This document shows positions 25,692-34,138 of a stretch of 64,000 bases of DNA, one piece after another. A model generated the notes under the pieces. The model did not search any database. It was not told where the DNA came from and worked only from the letters and a program-made list of their open reading frames with translations. The stretch's first letter is position 1. Each line of letters begins with the position of its first letter. The stretch is from Burkholderiales bacterium (GTDB lineage: Bacteria; Pseudomonadota; Gammaproteobacteria; Burkholderiales; JAEUOS01), in contig JAEUOR010000002.1 of the NCBI GenBank assembly GCA_016790635.1, forward strand, positions 62,001 through 126,000, in the 5' to 3' direction. Both the position numbers and the translations under genes were made by a program.

Positions 25692-27185
25692 TTATTTCTT
25701 GCCGGCTTCGGCGTTGCCGGTCTCTGGTTTGTCGGTGGCGTCGCCTTTTTCGGCAGGCTGGGCGTCGCCTTTTTCCAAGTCATCGACCTTTTCGGTCGAT
25801 TCCATCGTGTCCTGCTCGAGGCTGGCGGCGTCATCCTCCACCTTCTCGACCTTGGCGTTGCGGCTGGCTTCCTGCATCTGCTCGGGGAACCAGGTGGCGA
25901 TCTGCGGGAACACGAACAGGAGCACGATCGCGACGATCTGCAGGATCATGAATTCGAACATGCCCTTGTAGATGGTCGCCAGCGGCCACTCCTTGACCAC
26001 CTGCTTCAAGTAGTACGCCGACATGGCCACCGGTGGCGACAGGAAGGCGGTCTGCAGCACCACCGCGACCAGCGCGCCGAACCAGATCAGGTCGACCTTG
26101 AGCGCCACCACCACGGGGTAGAAGATCGGCAGGAACACCAGGATGATCGCCGGCCACTCGAACGGCCAGCCCAGCAGGAAGATCAGCAGCACGATCAGGA
26201 TCACCATGATGAGCGGCGGCAGTGCGAATGACAGCAGCGTCTCGGTGATCCAGGTGGCTGAACCCAGGCGCGCGAACACGGCGCCGAAAATGTTCGAGGT
26301 CACCGCCAGGAACAGCACCATGCTGGAAGTGGCTGTCGCGCTCAGCACCGCCTGCTTGAGGCTCTTGAAGGTGAGCTTGCGGTAGCAGGCCGCCAGGAGC
26401 AGCGCCCCCAACGAGCCGATGCCGGAGGCCTCGGTCGGCGTGGCCAGGCCGGCCAGGATGGTGCCGAGGGTCGCGGCGATGAGGCCGGCCAGAGGCAGCA
26501 CGCCGACCACGACTTCCTTGAGGATGTATCCGACCGAGTGGATGCGCTCCTCCTTGGGGACCGGCGGGCCCAAGGACGGGTTGAGGAACGAGCGGATCAT
26601 CAGGTAGGCGACGTACAGCCCGGCCAGGAGAAAGCCGGGTCCGAAGGCGGCGGCGTACAGGTCGGCCACCGAGACGCCCAGCACCGGTCCCATGACGATC
26701 AGCATGACCGACGGCGGGATCAGGATGCCCAGCGTGCCGCCGGCGGTGATCGCGCCGGCCGCCAGGCGTGCGTCGTAACCGGTCTTGATCATGATCGGCG
26801 AGGCCATGATGCCCAGCACCGTGACCGCCGCGCCGACGATGCCGGTGGCCATCGCGAACACGGTGGCGGTCAGGATCACCACCAGGAAGAGGGCGCCGCG
26901 CACCGGCGCAAGCAGCAGGCGGAACGCGACGAATAGTCGTTCCATGAGGCCGGCCTGCTCGGTGATGAAGCCCATGAAGATGAACAGCGGCACCGCGGCC
27001 AGCAGTTCTTCCTTCATCATGCCGATGGTCTGGAAGTAGGCCAGGTCGAAGACGACGTGGCCGAGTCCGAAATAGCCGAACGCCAGCGCCAGGAACAAGA
27101 GGGTGAATGAGATCGGGAAGCCGATGAAGATCGCGCCGATCATGACGAAAAGCATGATCAGGCCAAGTGCCGCGCCGCCGGTCAT
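25692..27185 (-). CDS. TRAP transporter large permease (DctM family) with charged C-terminal extension
   Basis: 497-residue DctM-type 12-helix permease, the ion-coupled transport subunit. Diagnostic stretches include AAVPLFIFMGFITEQAGL, GITAGGTLGILIPPSVMLI-type sequence (TAGGTLGILIPPSVM) and FGALVAVVLQTAFLSPPVAM. After the last helix (about residue 440) an acidic/lysine-rich hydrophilic tail of about 50 residues follows (VEKVEDDAASLEQD... to GNAEAGKK), which is not part of the normal fold. The start is ATG at 27185. DctQ lies 34 bp upstream. Confidence 0.92.
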   Translation of the reverse strand: MTGGAALGLIMLFVMIGAIFIGFPISFTLLFLALAFGYFGLGHVVFDLAYFQTIGMMKEELLAAVPLFIFMGFITEQAGLMERLFVAFRLLLAPVRGALFLVVILTATVFAMATGIVGAAVTVLGIMASPIMIKTGYDARLAAGAITAGGTLGILIPPSVMLIVMGPVLGVSVADLYAAAFGPGFLLAGLYVAYLMIRSFLNPSLGPPVPKEERIHSVGYILKEVVVGVLPLAGLIAATLGTILAGLATPTEASGIGSLGALLLAACYRKLTFKSLKQAVLSATATSSMVLFLAVTSNIFGAVFARLGSATWITETLLSFALPPLIMVILIVLLIFLLGWPFEWPAIILVFLPIFYPVVVALKVDLIWFGALVAVVLQTAFLSPPVAMSAYYLKQVVKEWPLATIYKGMFEFMILQIVAIVLLFVFPQIATWFPEQMQEASRNAKVEKVEDDAASLEQDTMESTEKVDDLEKGDAQPAEKGDATDKPETGNAEAGKK

Positions 27186-27219
27186 TTGCGTTCTCCGTGC
27201 TCTTTGAGGGTACGCCGGC

Positions 27220-27792
27220 TCATATCTCGACCTTTTCCTTGTGCTCCATCTCGATCCCGGTGCGCCAGGCATACAGGCTCTTGATGGTCTCGGAGACGCC
27301 CTGGACCAGAAGCAGGAAACAGGTGACTGGCACGACCAGCTTGAGCGGCCAAAGCACCGGCCGCCAGGCGGTCGCCTCCGAAGTCTCGCCGATGCTGATC
27401 GAATAGACCGCTTCGCTGCTGCTCACAAACATGAACACGATCAGCGACGGAAAGAAGAACACGATGTAGGCGACGGTGTCGATCATGCCCTTCTTGCGGA
27501 TCGAAAAGTTGTCCCACAGGAAGTCGGTGCGGATGTGCGCACCCTTGTGCAGCGCGTAGGCGGCACCGAGCATGAACACAGATCCGTAGAGCATGTAGAT
27601 GACGTCGTAGGCCCAGATGGTCGGCGCATTGAAGAAATAGCGCGCGAACACTTCGTAGGCGACGGTCAACGTCAATGGAATCATGAGCCAGGCAAACAAG
27701 CCGCCGGTGGTGTCGGTGAAACGGTCGATCGCATTCACCAGGCGCACCGTGCCGGGTGACGGCGGTACGGCGGCTGTTTCCTGCAGTGCCAT
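27220..27792 (-). CDS. TRAP transporter small permease (DctQ family)
   Basis: 190-residue four-helix membrane subunit. Features are the first helix GGLFAWLMIPLTLTVAYEVFA, the R-Y-F-F-N-A-P loop, a conserved GAAYALHKGAHIRTDFLWD segment and a last helix near LKLVVPVTCFLLLVQG. With DctM it forms the membrane part of the TRAP system. Its gene starts 149 bp after the end of the second binding-protein gene, which is separated from it by a terminator. Confidence 0.92.
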   Translation of the reverse strand: MALQETAAVPPSPGTVRLVNAIDRFTDTTGGLFAWLMIPLTLTVAYEVFARYFFNAPTIWAYDVIYMLYGSVFMLGAAYALHKGAHIRTDFLWDNFSIRKKGMIDTVAYIVFFFPSLIVFMFVSSSEAVYSISIGETSEATAWRPVLWPLKLVVPVTCFLLLVQGVSETIKSLYAWRTGIEMEHKEKVEI

Positions 27793-27861
27793 GAGTCTTC
27801 CCCTGTTTTATTCGCTTGCTGGTGGCGCCGGATGGACGTTCTCGGAAGCAAGGGCCTTGCC

Positions 27862-27898
27862 AAAAAACGAAGCGGCCCGGTTTTCCGGAGCCGCTTCG
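27862..27898 (-). terminator. Intrinsic terminator after TRAP binding-protein gene 2
   Basis: On the plus strand six A (27862-27867) precede a stem CGAAGCGGC (27868-27876) that pairs with GCCGCTTCG (27890-27898). An inner CCGG-TTTT-CCGG extends the hairpin. Read on the minus strand this is a long GC hairpin followed by U6, which should separate binding-protein gene 2 from dctQ-dctM-dctP. Confidence 0.85.
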
Positions 27899-27941
27899 TG
27901 GACGGTCGCGTTATACGCTTCGGGCCGATACCGCCCTGTGC

Positions 27942-29120
27942 TTACTTCTTGGCCGGTGCCGCTGCTGGCTTGGCGGCGCCCTTTTCAGGGAAGTAGTAGT
28001 TGGCGACGAACGAGTAGGGCGGGAACATGAAGCGCTTAGCCGGCACGACCAGGCTGGCGTAGGCGCGCTGCGAGTCCAGAACCTTCTTGAAGAACGGGTT
28101 CTTGGCCGATTCCTCGGCGGCGATCTTGTCCCAGGTCTTCAGGTACTCGGTCAGGATGTCGGGCGGGGTGCGCAGGATCTGCACGCCGTGCTTCTCCTGG
28201 AGTTCCTTGAGCGCCATGGCGTTCTGCTGCTGCCACTTGGCCCACCACACCAGGAAGGTCTCGTTGGCGGCCGAGCGGATCATCTCCTGATGCTGGGCGC
28301 TCAAGCCCTTCCAGACATCGTTGTTGATGATGAGTTCACCGATGGTGGTGTTCTCGTGCACGCCGGGGGTGTAGTGGTATTTCCAGACGTTGTGGAAGCC
28401 CAGGCGCAGGTCTTCGACCCCGCCGACCCACTCGGCGCAATCGATCACGCCACGCTGCGCCGAGGGGATGATCTCGCCGCCGGGCATGTTGACCGTGGTC
28501 ATGCCCATTTTCTGGAAGATTTCCGCGGACATGCCGGTTTGCCGGCATTTCATTCCCTTGAAATCCGCCAGGTTCTTGATCGGGCGCTTGAACCAGCCGA
28601 AGGCCTGCGGACCGGCCGGCAGGATCGGCAGCACCATCACGTTGAGCTTGAGTTCGTTCTGGTAGAACTGTTGATAGAGCTCCAGGCCGCCGCCGTTGTA
28701 CATCCAGCCCATGGCGTCGATGAAATCCATGCCGAAGGTGCCGCCGGGACCGCCGGTGAAGAGGATCGAGGTCTTGTTCTTGCCGGTCCAGTAGCCGGCC
28801 CAGGCGTGCGCGCCGTCGATCACTTTCTTGTGCGAGGCGTCGAGCACCTCGAAGGCCGGAACGACCTGGCCGGCCGGCATGGTCTCGATCTTGAGCGAGC
28901 CGCCGGAAAGCTTCCCGACGCGCTCGGCGAAATAGATGAAGTTCTCATGCAGGGTGAGCGACGCGGGCCAGGTCGACTGCATCTTGAGGACCTTCGCGCC
29001 GGCGGCGGCCGGCGCCGCGGCGGGTGCCGCCGGCGTCTGCGCCAGGGTCGCACCGCCCGACAAGGCGAACGCGACCGAGACGGCGCCGGCGAGCGCGGAC
29101 TTGCGGAATGTAAGCTTCAT
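27942..29120 (-). CDS. TRAP transporter substrate-binding protein (DctP family), paralog 2
   Basis: 392-residue receptor closely related to paralog 1. Its signal peptide (MKLTFRKSALAGAVSVAFAL...TLAQ) is followed by an Ala/Pro linker (TPAAPAAAPAAAG). It shares LKMQSTWPASLTLHENF, SLKIETMPAGQVVPAFEVLD, GMKCRQTG, CAEWVGGVEDLRLGF and YHYTPGVHENT with paralog 1. The start is ATG at 29120, with GGAG ten bases upstream. A longer frame to 29945 is an artefact running over the kinase gene. Its own terminator follows. It probably feeds the single downstream DctQM pair with a different but related ligand (inference). Confidence 0.92.
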   Translation of the reverse strand: MKLTFRKSALAGAVSVAFALSGGATLAQTPAAPAAAPAAAGAKVLKMQSTWPASLTLHENFIYFAERVGKLSGGSLKIETMPAGQVVPAFEVLDASHKKVIDGAHAWAGYWTGKNKTSILFTGGPGGTFGMDFIDAMGWMYNGGGLELYQQFYQNELKLNVMVLPILPAGPQAFGWFKRPIKNLADFKGMKCRQTGMSAEIFQKMGMTTVNMPGGEIIPSAQRGVIDCAEWVGGVEDLRLGFHNVWKYHYTPGVHENTTIGELIINNDVWKGLSAQHQEMIRSAANETFLVWWAKWQQQNAMALKELQEKHGVQILRTPPDILTEYLKTWDKIAAEESAKNPFFKKVLDSQRAYASLVVPAKRFMFPPYSFVANYYFPEKGAAKPAAAPAKK

Positions 29121-29294
29121 GCTTGTCTCCTTCGGTTGGTCCGCGTCCGCAAGGCGGCGCGCGGTGGACTTGGGTCGTGCGAAGCGGTTTTCCGACCGAT
29201 GCGCCCGATTTTTGCAGCGCGCTGATTTAAGCATAGTTCGCCTGTCTTCGCGCGGCCGCCACGGCAGTGACAGAATTTTGGTACCTTTGCGTCC
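29121..29294. other. 174-bp divergent intergenic region
   Basis: This lies between TRAP binding-protein gene 2 (leftward) and the kinase gene (rightward). It should hold both promoters. No convincing -35/-10 pair or operator was identified by eye. Confidence 0.5.
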
Positions 29295-32126
29295 ATGGAT
29301 GCCGCCAAGCCTTTGACAAACCTGCGTTTTGGTCGTTATCGGGCGATCCGCGAGATCGGTCGCGGCGCGACTTCCTCGGTCTATCTGGCCGAGGACGACG
29401 GCGGCGTGGATTCCACCGACGCCTTCGGCGGCAGCCAGTGGACCGACGACAATTCGGTGCGCCCCAAGAAGGTCGCGGTCAAGGTGGTCGATTTCACCGA
29501 CGACAAGAGCAAGCTCTCGCGCCGGTTCCGCAAGCTCTTTGCCACCGAGGCAGCCGTAACGGCCCAATTCGACCATCCCAATATCGCCCGGGTGTTCGAC
29601 TGGAAGGTCGAAGAGAAACAGGCCTATCTGGTCATGGAACTGGTCGAGGGGCGCGGCCTGGACCAGTTCGTCACCATGGACAAGCTTCTGCCCATGCACC
29701 GCGTGGTCGGGATCATCTTCAAGGTGGCGATGGCGCTCGACTACGCGCATCGGCGCGGCATCGTCCATCGTGACATCAAGCCCGCCAACGTGATGCTGAC
29801 CAAGGACGACGAGGTCAAGCTCATGGATTTCGGCCTGGCGTTGAACATCAAGAAAAACGTCAACATCGACTCGACGTTCATCAACGGCCTGGGCTCGCCC
29901 TCGTACATGAGCCCCGAGCAGATCAAGGGCTACACGCTCAACCACCAGACCGACCTGTACTCGCTGGGCGTGATGTTCTACCAGATGCTGGCCGGTCGCC
30001 TGCCGTTTCGCGCCCCCAATACCGCCGCACTGGTCTACAAGATCATCAACACCGAGGCGGTGCCGGTCACCCAGCTCAACCCCGACCTGCCCGAGCTGAC
30101 CAACAAGGTCATCGCGCGAGCGCTCGAAAAGGACCTCTACTCGCGTTACCGCCTCGGTTCCGACATGGCCAAGGACCTGTCGGCGGTGCGTTTCCAGATC
30201 CTCGAGGAGAACGTCGTCCTGCCGGACGAGGCCAAGTGGAAGAACGTTCGCTCACTGCCGCTGCTGGGCAAGCTGGACGATGTCGACATCTGGGAGATTC
30301 TGCGTCTGTCGGCGTGGCGCATCCTGCCGCCCGCCACCGTGATCATGAAGGACGGCGAGCCCGGACGCTCGTTCGGTTTCATCCTGGAGGGCGAGGTCGA
30401 AGTCGAAAAGGGCGACCGTGCGATGGGCAAGCTCACGCGCGGGGACATGATCGGGGAAGTCGGTTTCCTGGAAAGCGAGTCGAGCAAGCGCACCGCTTCG
30501 ATCACCACCTTGACCCAGGTGACCTATCTGGAGATCAACCCGGCGGCATTCGCCTTCGCGACCGAGGAACTGGTGGAGGAGATTCGTCGCATCGCCATCG
30601 ACACCATGATCGGGCGCATGCGCGCGGTCAACCGGCTGGCGCGACGCGTCGCGCCAGCCGCGATCCACCCGGCGGCGTTGCCGGAAGGCGAGAACGACAT
30701 CGTCCTTGCAGGTGCCGCACCTGCGATGGTCGCAGGCGGGGATGCCCCGGGATGGAGCGTTTTCAACCGGAAGGCGCAGATCGCCGCCATCGCCGCGGCG
30801 GTGCCGGCTGCTGCTGCGGTGACCGCTGCGATGGCGACGCCGGCAACCCCGGCCGCGACGTCAACGCCTAGGCAAACGATCCCCGCGCCCCCGCCCGCTG
30901 CCGCGGCCGAAGTCGAGCCACCGGTACCGCTGATCGACATACCGCCGCTGGCTCCTGCTGCAGCCCCGGAGCGGCCGCGCGCGCAGACTGTCGTCGTGCA
31001 GCCGCTTCCTGCCTCGGCCGCCGCGGTGATCGCGCAACTGGCGATGACGCAGCACCCGCCGGCGCGCGGGGCGCCCTTGCAGCCCTTCGAACTCGGCCCG
31101 GAGAGCACCGTCGAACTCGGTGCGCCGATCCCGGTTGCAGAGTTGCCGGCCGACGCCGTGCTCACCACCGACCTGGGCGCGCAGTTCGATGCGCCGTCCG
31201 CGTTTGCCACCACCGAGATTGCTCCCGGATTCGATCACCACACGACCGGGGCGCAAACCACCGAGATGGCGCCGCGCTTCGATGCTACCGGGCAGCTCGC
31301 AACCACCGAGATGGCGCCGACTTTCGCGGCGCCTGCACCTGAGCCGCTGGAGGCAGCGCCTGACTTCCGGCTCAACCTGACCCTGCCGCCGACGTCGCGA
31401 CCCGTGCCGCCCGCCCACTTGGCCACCACCGAGATTGCCGCGCATTTCATGAGCCCGCCGCCGGCGCGTGCGCAGCCGGCTCCGGAGTACCTCGCGACCA
31501 CCGAGATGGCTGCGCACTTTCTGACCGGGGCGCCGCCGAGTGCGCCGTCTGCAAGGGGCGCCCCGCCGGCCGGGGCCGGTTCGCCCTCGCTCATGCCGCC
31601 GACGCGCAGGGTCAGTGACCAGAGCACCCAGGACATGGCGAGCCACATGTTGCAGATGCCGGCAGCGCCCGAACTCAATGTTGATCTGGGCGGCGGGATG
31701 GGCAGCGCGGGCGATGGGCTTGAGGGACTGGGTCAGGACATGTTTCCCCCCATCCTGCCCGACCTCGCCGCACAGGAGCAACGCGCGAGTCCTGTGCCGG
31801 CCGAATTCCAGGACGGCGGCGAGGATTTCGAATCGACCCAAGTGCTCGGTGCCGGGATGGCCTTTCCCAGCCTGCCGTCAGCCGACGAACCGATCGGTGC
31901 GGAGATCACCGAAGCGCTCGACGCCGTGCGCGCGGCCGAACCGTTCTCGTTGCCTCCCGGGCCGCTTTCGGCCGGCACACCTGCCGGCGGCCGACCCGGC
32001 CGCGACCGACTGCCCACCCCTGACGAGTTCGACCGGACCGTGGAACTCAGCGGCGGGTTCCTGTCGCAGGTTCCGGAGCCCGAGCCGGCTCCGGAGGACG
32101 AACTCTTCCCGCCGTTGCGTTATTGA
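29295..32126 (+). CDS. Ser/Thr protein kinase fused to cyclic-nucleotide-binding-like domain, with long T-x-x-[MIL] repeat tail
   Basis: 943-residue Hanks-type kinase. The glycine loop is EIGRGATSSVYLAE (about 20-33), the ATP lysine is in KKVAVKVVDF, the catalytic loop is HRDIKPANVM, and the metal site is DFGLAL. An insertion rich in Asp/Ser lies between the glycine loop and the lysine. A CRP/cNMP-like domain follows at about 330-430 (GRSFGFILEGEVEVEKG and MIGEVGFLESESSKRTAS). Residues about 450-943 are Ala/Pro-rich low complexity. They contain ten Thr motifs with M, I or L at +3 (Thr605, 624, 639, 655, 670, 711, 735, 778, 848, 915), several of the form ATTEMAxxF. No transmembrane helix is obvious. 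The shorter paralog at 55464-56744 lacks the tail. Confidence 0.88.
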   Translation: MDAAKPLTNLRFGRYRAIREIGRGATSSVYLAEDDGGVDSTDAFGGSQWTDDNSVRPKKVAVKVVDFTDDKSKLSRRFRKLFATEAAVTAQFDHPNIARVFDWKVEEKQAYLVMELVEGRGLDQFVTMDKLLPMHRVVGIIFKVAMALDYAHRRGIVHRDIKPANVMLTKDDEVKLMDFGLALNIKKNVNIDSTFINGLGSPSYMSPEQIKGYTLNHQTDLYSLGVMFYQMLAGRLPFRAPNTAALVYKIINTEAVPVTQLNPDLPELTNKVIARALEKDLYSRYRLGSDMAKDLSAVRFQILEENVVLPDEAKWKNVRSLPLLGKLDDVDIWEILRLSAWRILPPATVIMKDGEPGRSFGFILEGEVEVEKGDRAMGKLTRGDMIGEVGFLESESSKRTASITTLTQVTYLEINPAAFAFATEELVEEIRRIAIDTMIGRMRAVNRLARRVAPAAIHPAALPEGENDIVLAGAAPAMVAGGDAPGWSVFNRKAQIAAIAAAVPAAAAVTAAMATPATPAATSTPRQTIPAPPPAAAAEVEPPVPLIDIPPLAPAAAPERPRAQTVVVQPLPASAAAVIAQLAMTQHPPARGAPLQPFELGPESTVELGAPIPVAELPADAVLTTDLGAQFDAPSAFATTEIAPGFDHHTTGAQTTEMAPRFDATGQLATTEMAPTFAAPAPEPLEAAPDFRLNLTLPPTSRPVPPAHLATTEIAAHFMSPPPARAQPAPEYLATTEMAAHFLTGAPPSAPSARGAPPAGAGSPSLMPPTRRVSDQSTQDMASHMLQMPAAPELNVDLGGGMGSAGDGLEGLGQDMFPPILPDLAAQEQRASPVPAEFQDGGEDFESTQVLGAGMAFPSLPSADEPIGAEITEALDAVRAAEPFSLPPGPLSAGTPAGGRPGRDRLPTPDEFDRTVELSGGFLSQVPEPEPAPEDELFPPLRY

Positions 32127-32180
32127 TGCCGCCCGGCGACGACCGGGTCTGAGTGCAATCGATGCACGGTCCGGGCTGCT

Positions 32181-32194
32181 TTGACTTGAGTCAA
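32181..32194 (+). promoter_or_regulatory. CRP/FNR-type box upstream of formate dehydrogenase genes
   Basis: TTGACTTGAGTCAA is an inverted repeat (TTGACT-TG-AGTCAA). It lies 22 nt upstream of a weak -10-like hexamer, TACTCT (32217-32222), the spacing expected for a class II activator centred near -41.5. Matching boxes precede fhs and oxc. Confidence 0.65.
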
Positions 32195-32322
32195 TGCCCA
32201 ATCGGCGCGGGCCTTCTACTCTGATCGCAAGCGAGGGTGCGTTGTTGTTGCGCGGAGCCGTGGATGTGCGGCGCTCCGGCAACCCGGCATCGATCGCTTG
32301 AACCCGGCAACTCCGATCGCGC

Positions 32323-34134
32323 ATGGCGCGAGTCCAAGAAAGCAAACTGTCCATGGGCAGCAGCCAATCGATTCCCCTGCGCTCGGTCGAGCGCGAGATC
32401 CGCCGCAAGACCGGCCCGAAGGGGCGTAGCGCCGATGCCCGGTCGCTGGCCGAGGTCGCTGACTTGATCGCCGACATGCCGCGCCGTCGCGACCTGCTCA
32501 TCGAGTACCTGCACCGCATCCAGGACGCGTGCGGGCAACTTGCCGACCGTCACCTGGTCGCCCTGGCGGTCACACTGAACCTGCCCATGGCCGAGGTGTT
32601 CGAGGTGGCGACCTTTTATCACCACTTCGACGTTGTGCGCGCCGACGGCGACGACGCCGTGCCCGCCCCGGCGCGGCTGACCGTGCGTGTGTGCGAGTCG
32701 CTTTCCTGCGAAATGGCGGGCGCGCGCGACCTGCTCCAGCGCCTGCCGCAGGTCCTGGGCGCGGATGTCCGCGTCCTGCCGGCGCCGTGCGTGGGCCGCT
32801 GCGAACAGGCGCCGGCGGTCGTGGTCGGGCAGAATCCGCTGCCGTTCGCTACCGTGGATTCGGTGGCCGCCGCGGCGCAGGCCGACGCGCGCCGCCATGA
32901 GGACGCGACCGACCGGAAGGTGTTCGACCCGGTGTCGTGGATCGACCCGGATGCCTCCGCCGGGGCGCTCGACACTGTGGCGCCGGCGTACTGCGGGTAC
33001 GCGACCTACCGCAAGCATGGCGGGTATGCGCTCCTGGCCGAGTGCCTCGCGGGCCAGCGCAGTGCCGATGAACTCATCGGCATCATGGAAAGTTCAGGCC
33101 TGCGCGGTCTGGGAGGCGCGGGGTTTCCGGCCGGGCGCAAGTGGCGCATCGTCAGAGGAGAGGCTGCTCCCAAGGTCATGGCGGTCAATATCGACGAAGG
33201 GGAGCCCGGGACCTTCAAGGACCGGACCTACCTCGAGCGCGATCCGCACCGATTCCTGGAAGGCATGCTCATCGCCGCGTGGTGCACCGGGGTCGGTGCG
33301 ATCTATATCTACCTGCGCGACGAGTATCACGGCTGCCGTGCCATCCTGGAAAAGGAACTCGCGCGCCTCAAGGCCGCGCCGCCATGCGCGCTGCCCTTGA
33401 TCGAACTGCGACGCGGCGCCGGCGCCTACATCTGCGGCGAGGAGTCGGCGATGATCGAGTCGATCGAGGGCAAGCGCGGCGAGCCGCGCCTGCGCCCGCC
33501 GTACGTCGCCCAGGTGGGCCTGTTCGGTTATCCGACGCTCGAGCACAACTTCGAGACGGTGTACTGGGTGCGCGACATCATCACGCGTGGCGCCGACTGG
33601 TTCGCATCCTTTGGTCGTCACGGACGCCGCGGCCTGCGTTCGTTTTCGGTCTCCGGCCGGGTGCGCCGACCCGGCGTGCACCTGGCGCCGGCCGGCATCA
33701 GCGTGCGTGAACTCATCGACGAATATTGCGGCGGCATGCAAGACGGGCACGAGTTCTACGCCTACCTGCCCGGCGGGGCGTCCGGCGGCATCCTGCCCGC
33801 CTCGCTCGGCGACGTGCCGCTCGACTTCGACACCCTGCAACCGCACGGCTGCTTCATCGGTTCTGCGGCCGTGATCGTGCTTTCGCAGCATGATCGCGCG
33901 CGCGACGCGGCGGCGAACATGATGCGCTTTTTCGCCGACGAATCGTGCGGGCAGTGCACGCCGTGCCGGGTCGGTACCGCCAAGGCGGCCCAGCTCATGC
34001 AGGCGCCGGTGTGGGACCGCACCGTGCTCGAGGACATCAACCAGGTCATGGCCGACGCGTCGATCTGCGGTCTGGGGCAGGCTGCGCCCAACCCGATCCG
34101 CTGCGTGGTCAGCTATTTTCCGCACGAGGTCTGA
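32323..34134 (+). CDS. NAD-dependent formate dehydrogenase beta subunit (NuoE-NuoF fusion)
   Basis: 603-residue diaphorase subunit. Residues about 40-190 are a NuoE-like 2Fe-2S domain with ligands Cys124, Cys129, Cys156 and Cys160 (CESLSC and CVGRC). Residues about 215-600 are NuoF-like: the FMN/NADH segment GLRGLGGAGFPAGRKW, GAGAYICGEESAMIESIEG, an SLBB part, and 4Fe-4S ligands in SCGQCTPCRVG (Cys542, 545, 548) plus Cys582. It passes electrons from the alpha subunit to NAD+. The fused architecture resembles the FdhB of the two-subunit FDH1 type of methylotrophs rather than separate FdsG/FdsB. The start at 32323 has a weak ribosome site; ATG 32353 is the alternative. The alpha gene follows after 4 bp. 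Confidence 0.92.
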   Translation: MARVQESKLSMGSSQSIPLRSVEREIRRKTGPKGRSADARSLAEVADLIADMPRRRDLLIEYLHRIQDACGQLADRHLVALAVTLNLPMAEVFEVATFYHHFDVVRADGDDAVPAPARLTVRVCESLSCEMAGARDLLQRLPQVLGADVRVLPAPCVGRCEQAPAVVVGQNPLPFATVDSVAAAAQADARRHEDATDRKVFDPVSWIDPDASAGALDTVAPAYCGYATYRKHGGYALLAECLAGQRSADELIGIMESSGLRGLGGAGFPAGRKWRIVRGEAAPKVMAVNIDEGEPGTFKDRTYLERDPHRFLEGMLIAAWCTGVGAIYIYLRDEYHGCRAILEKELARLKAAPPCALPLIELRRGAGAYICGEESAMIESIEGKRGEPRLRPPYVAQVGLFGYPTLEHNFETVYWVRDIITRGADWFASFGRHGRRGLRSFSVSGRVRRPGVHLAPAGISVRELIDEYCGGMQDGHEFYAYLPGGASGGILPASLGDVPLDFDTLQPHGCFIGSAAVIVLSQHDRARDAAANMMRFFADESCGQCTPCRVGTAKAAQLMQAPVWDRTVLEDINQVMADASICGLGQAAPNPIRCVVSYFPHEV

Positions 34135-34138
34135 TCAC

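Noticed and set aside
29121..29945. N-terminal extension of TRAP receptor 2 to a 667-residue protein
   Set aside because: The extension lies antisense to the kinase gene. The true start at 29120 has a signal peptide and a ribosome site.
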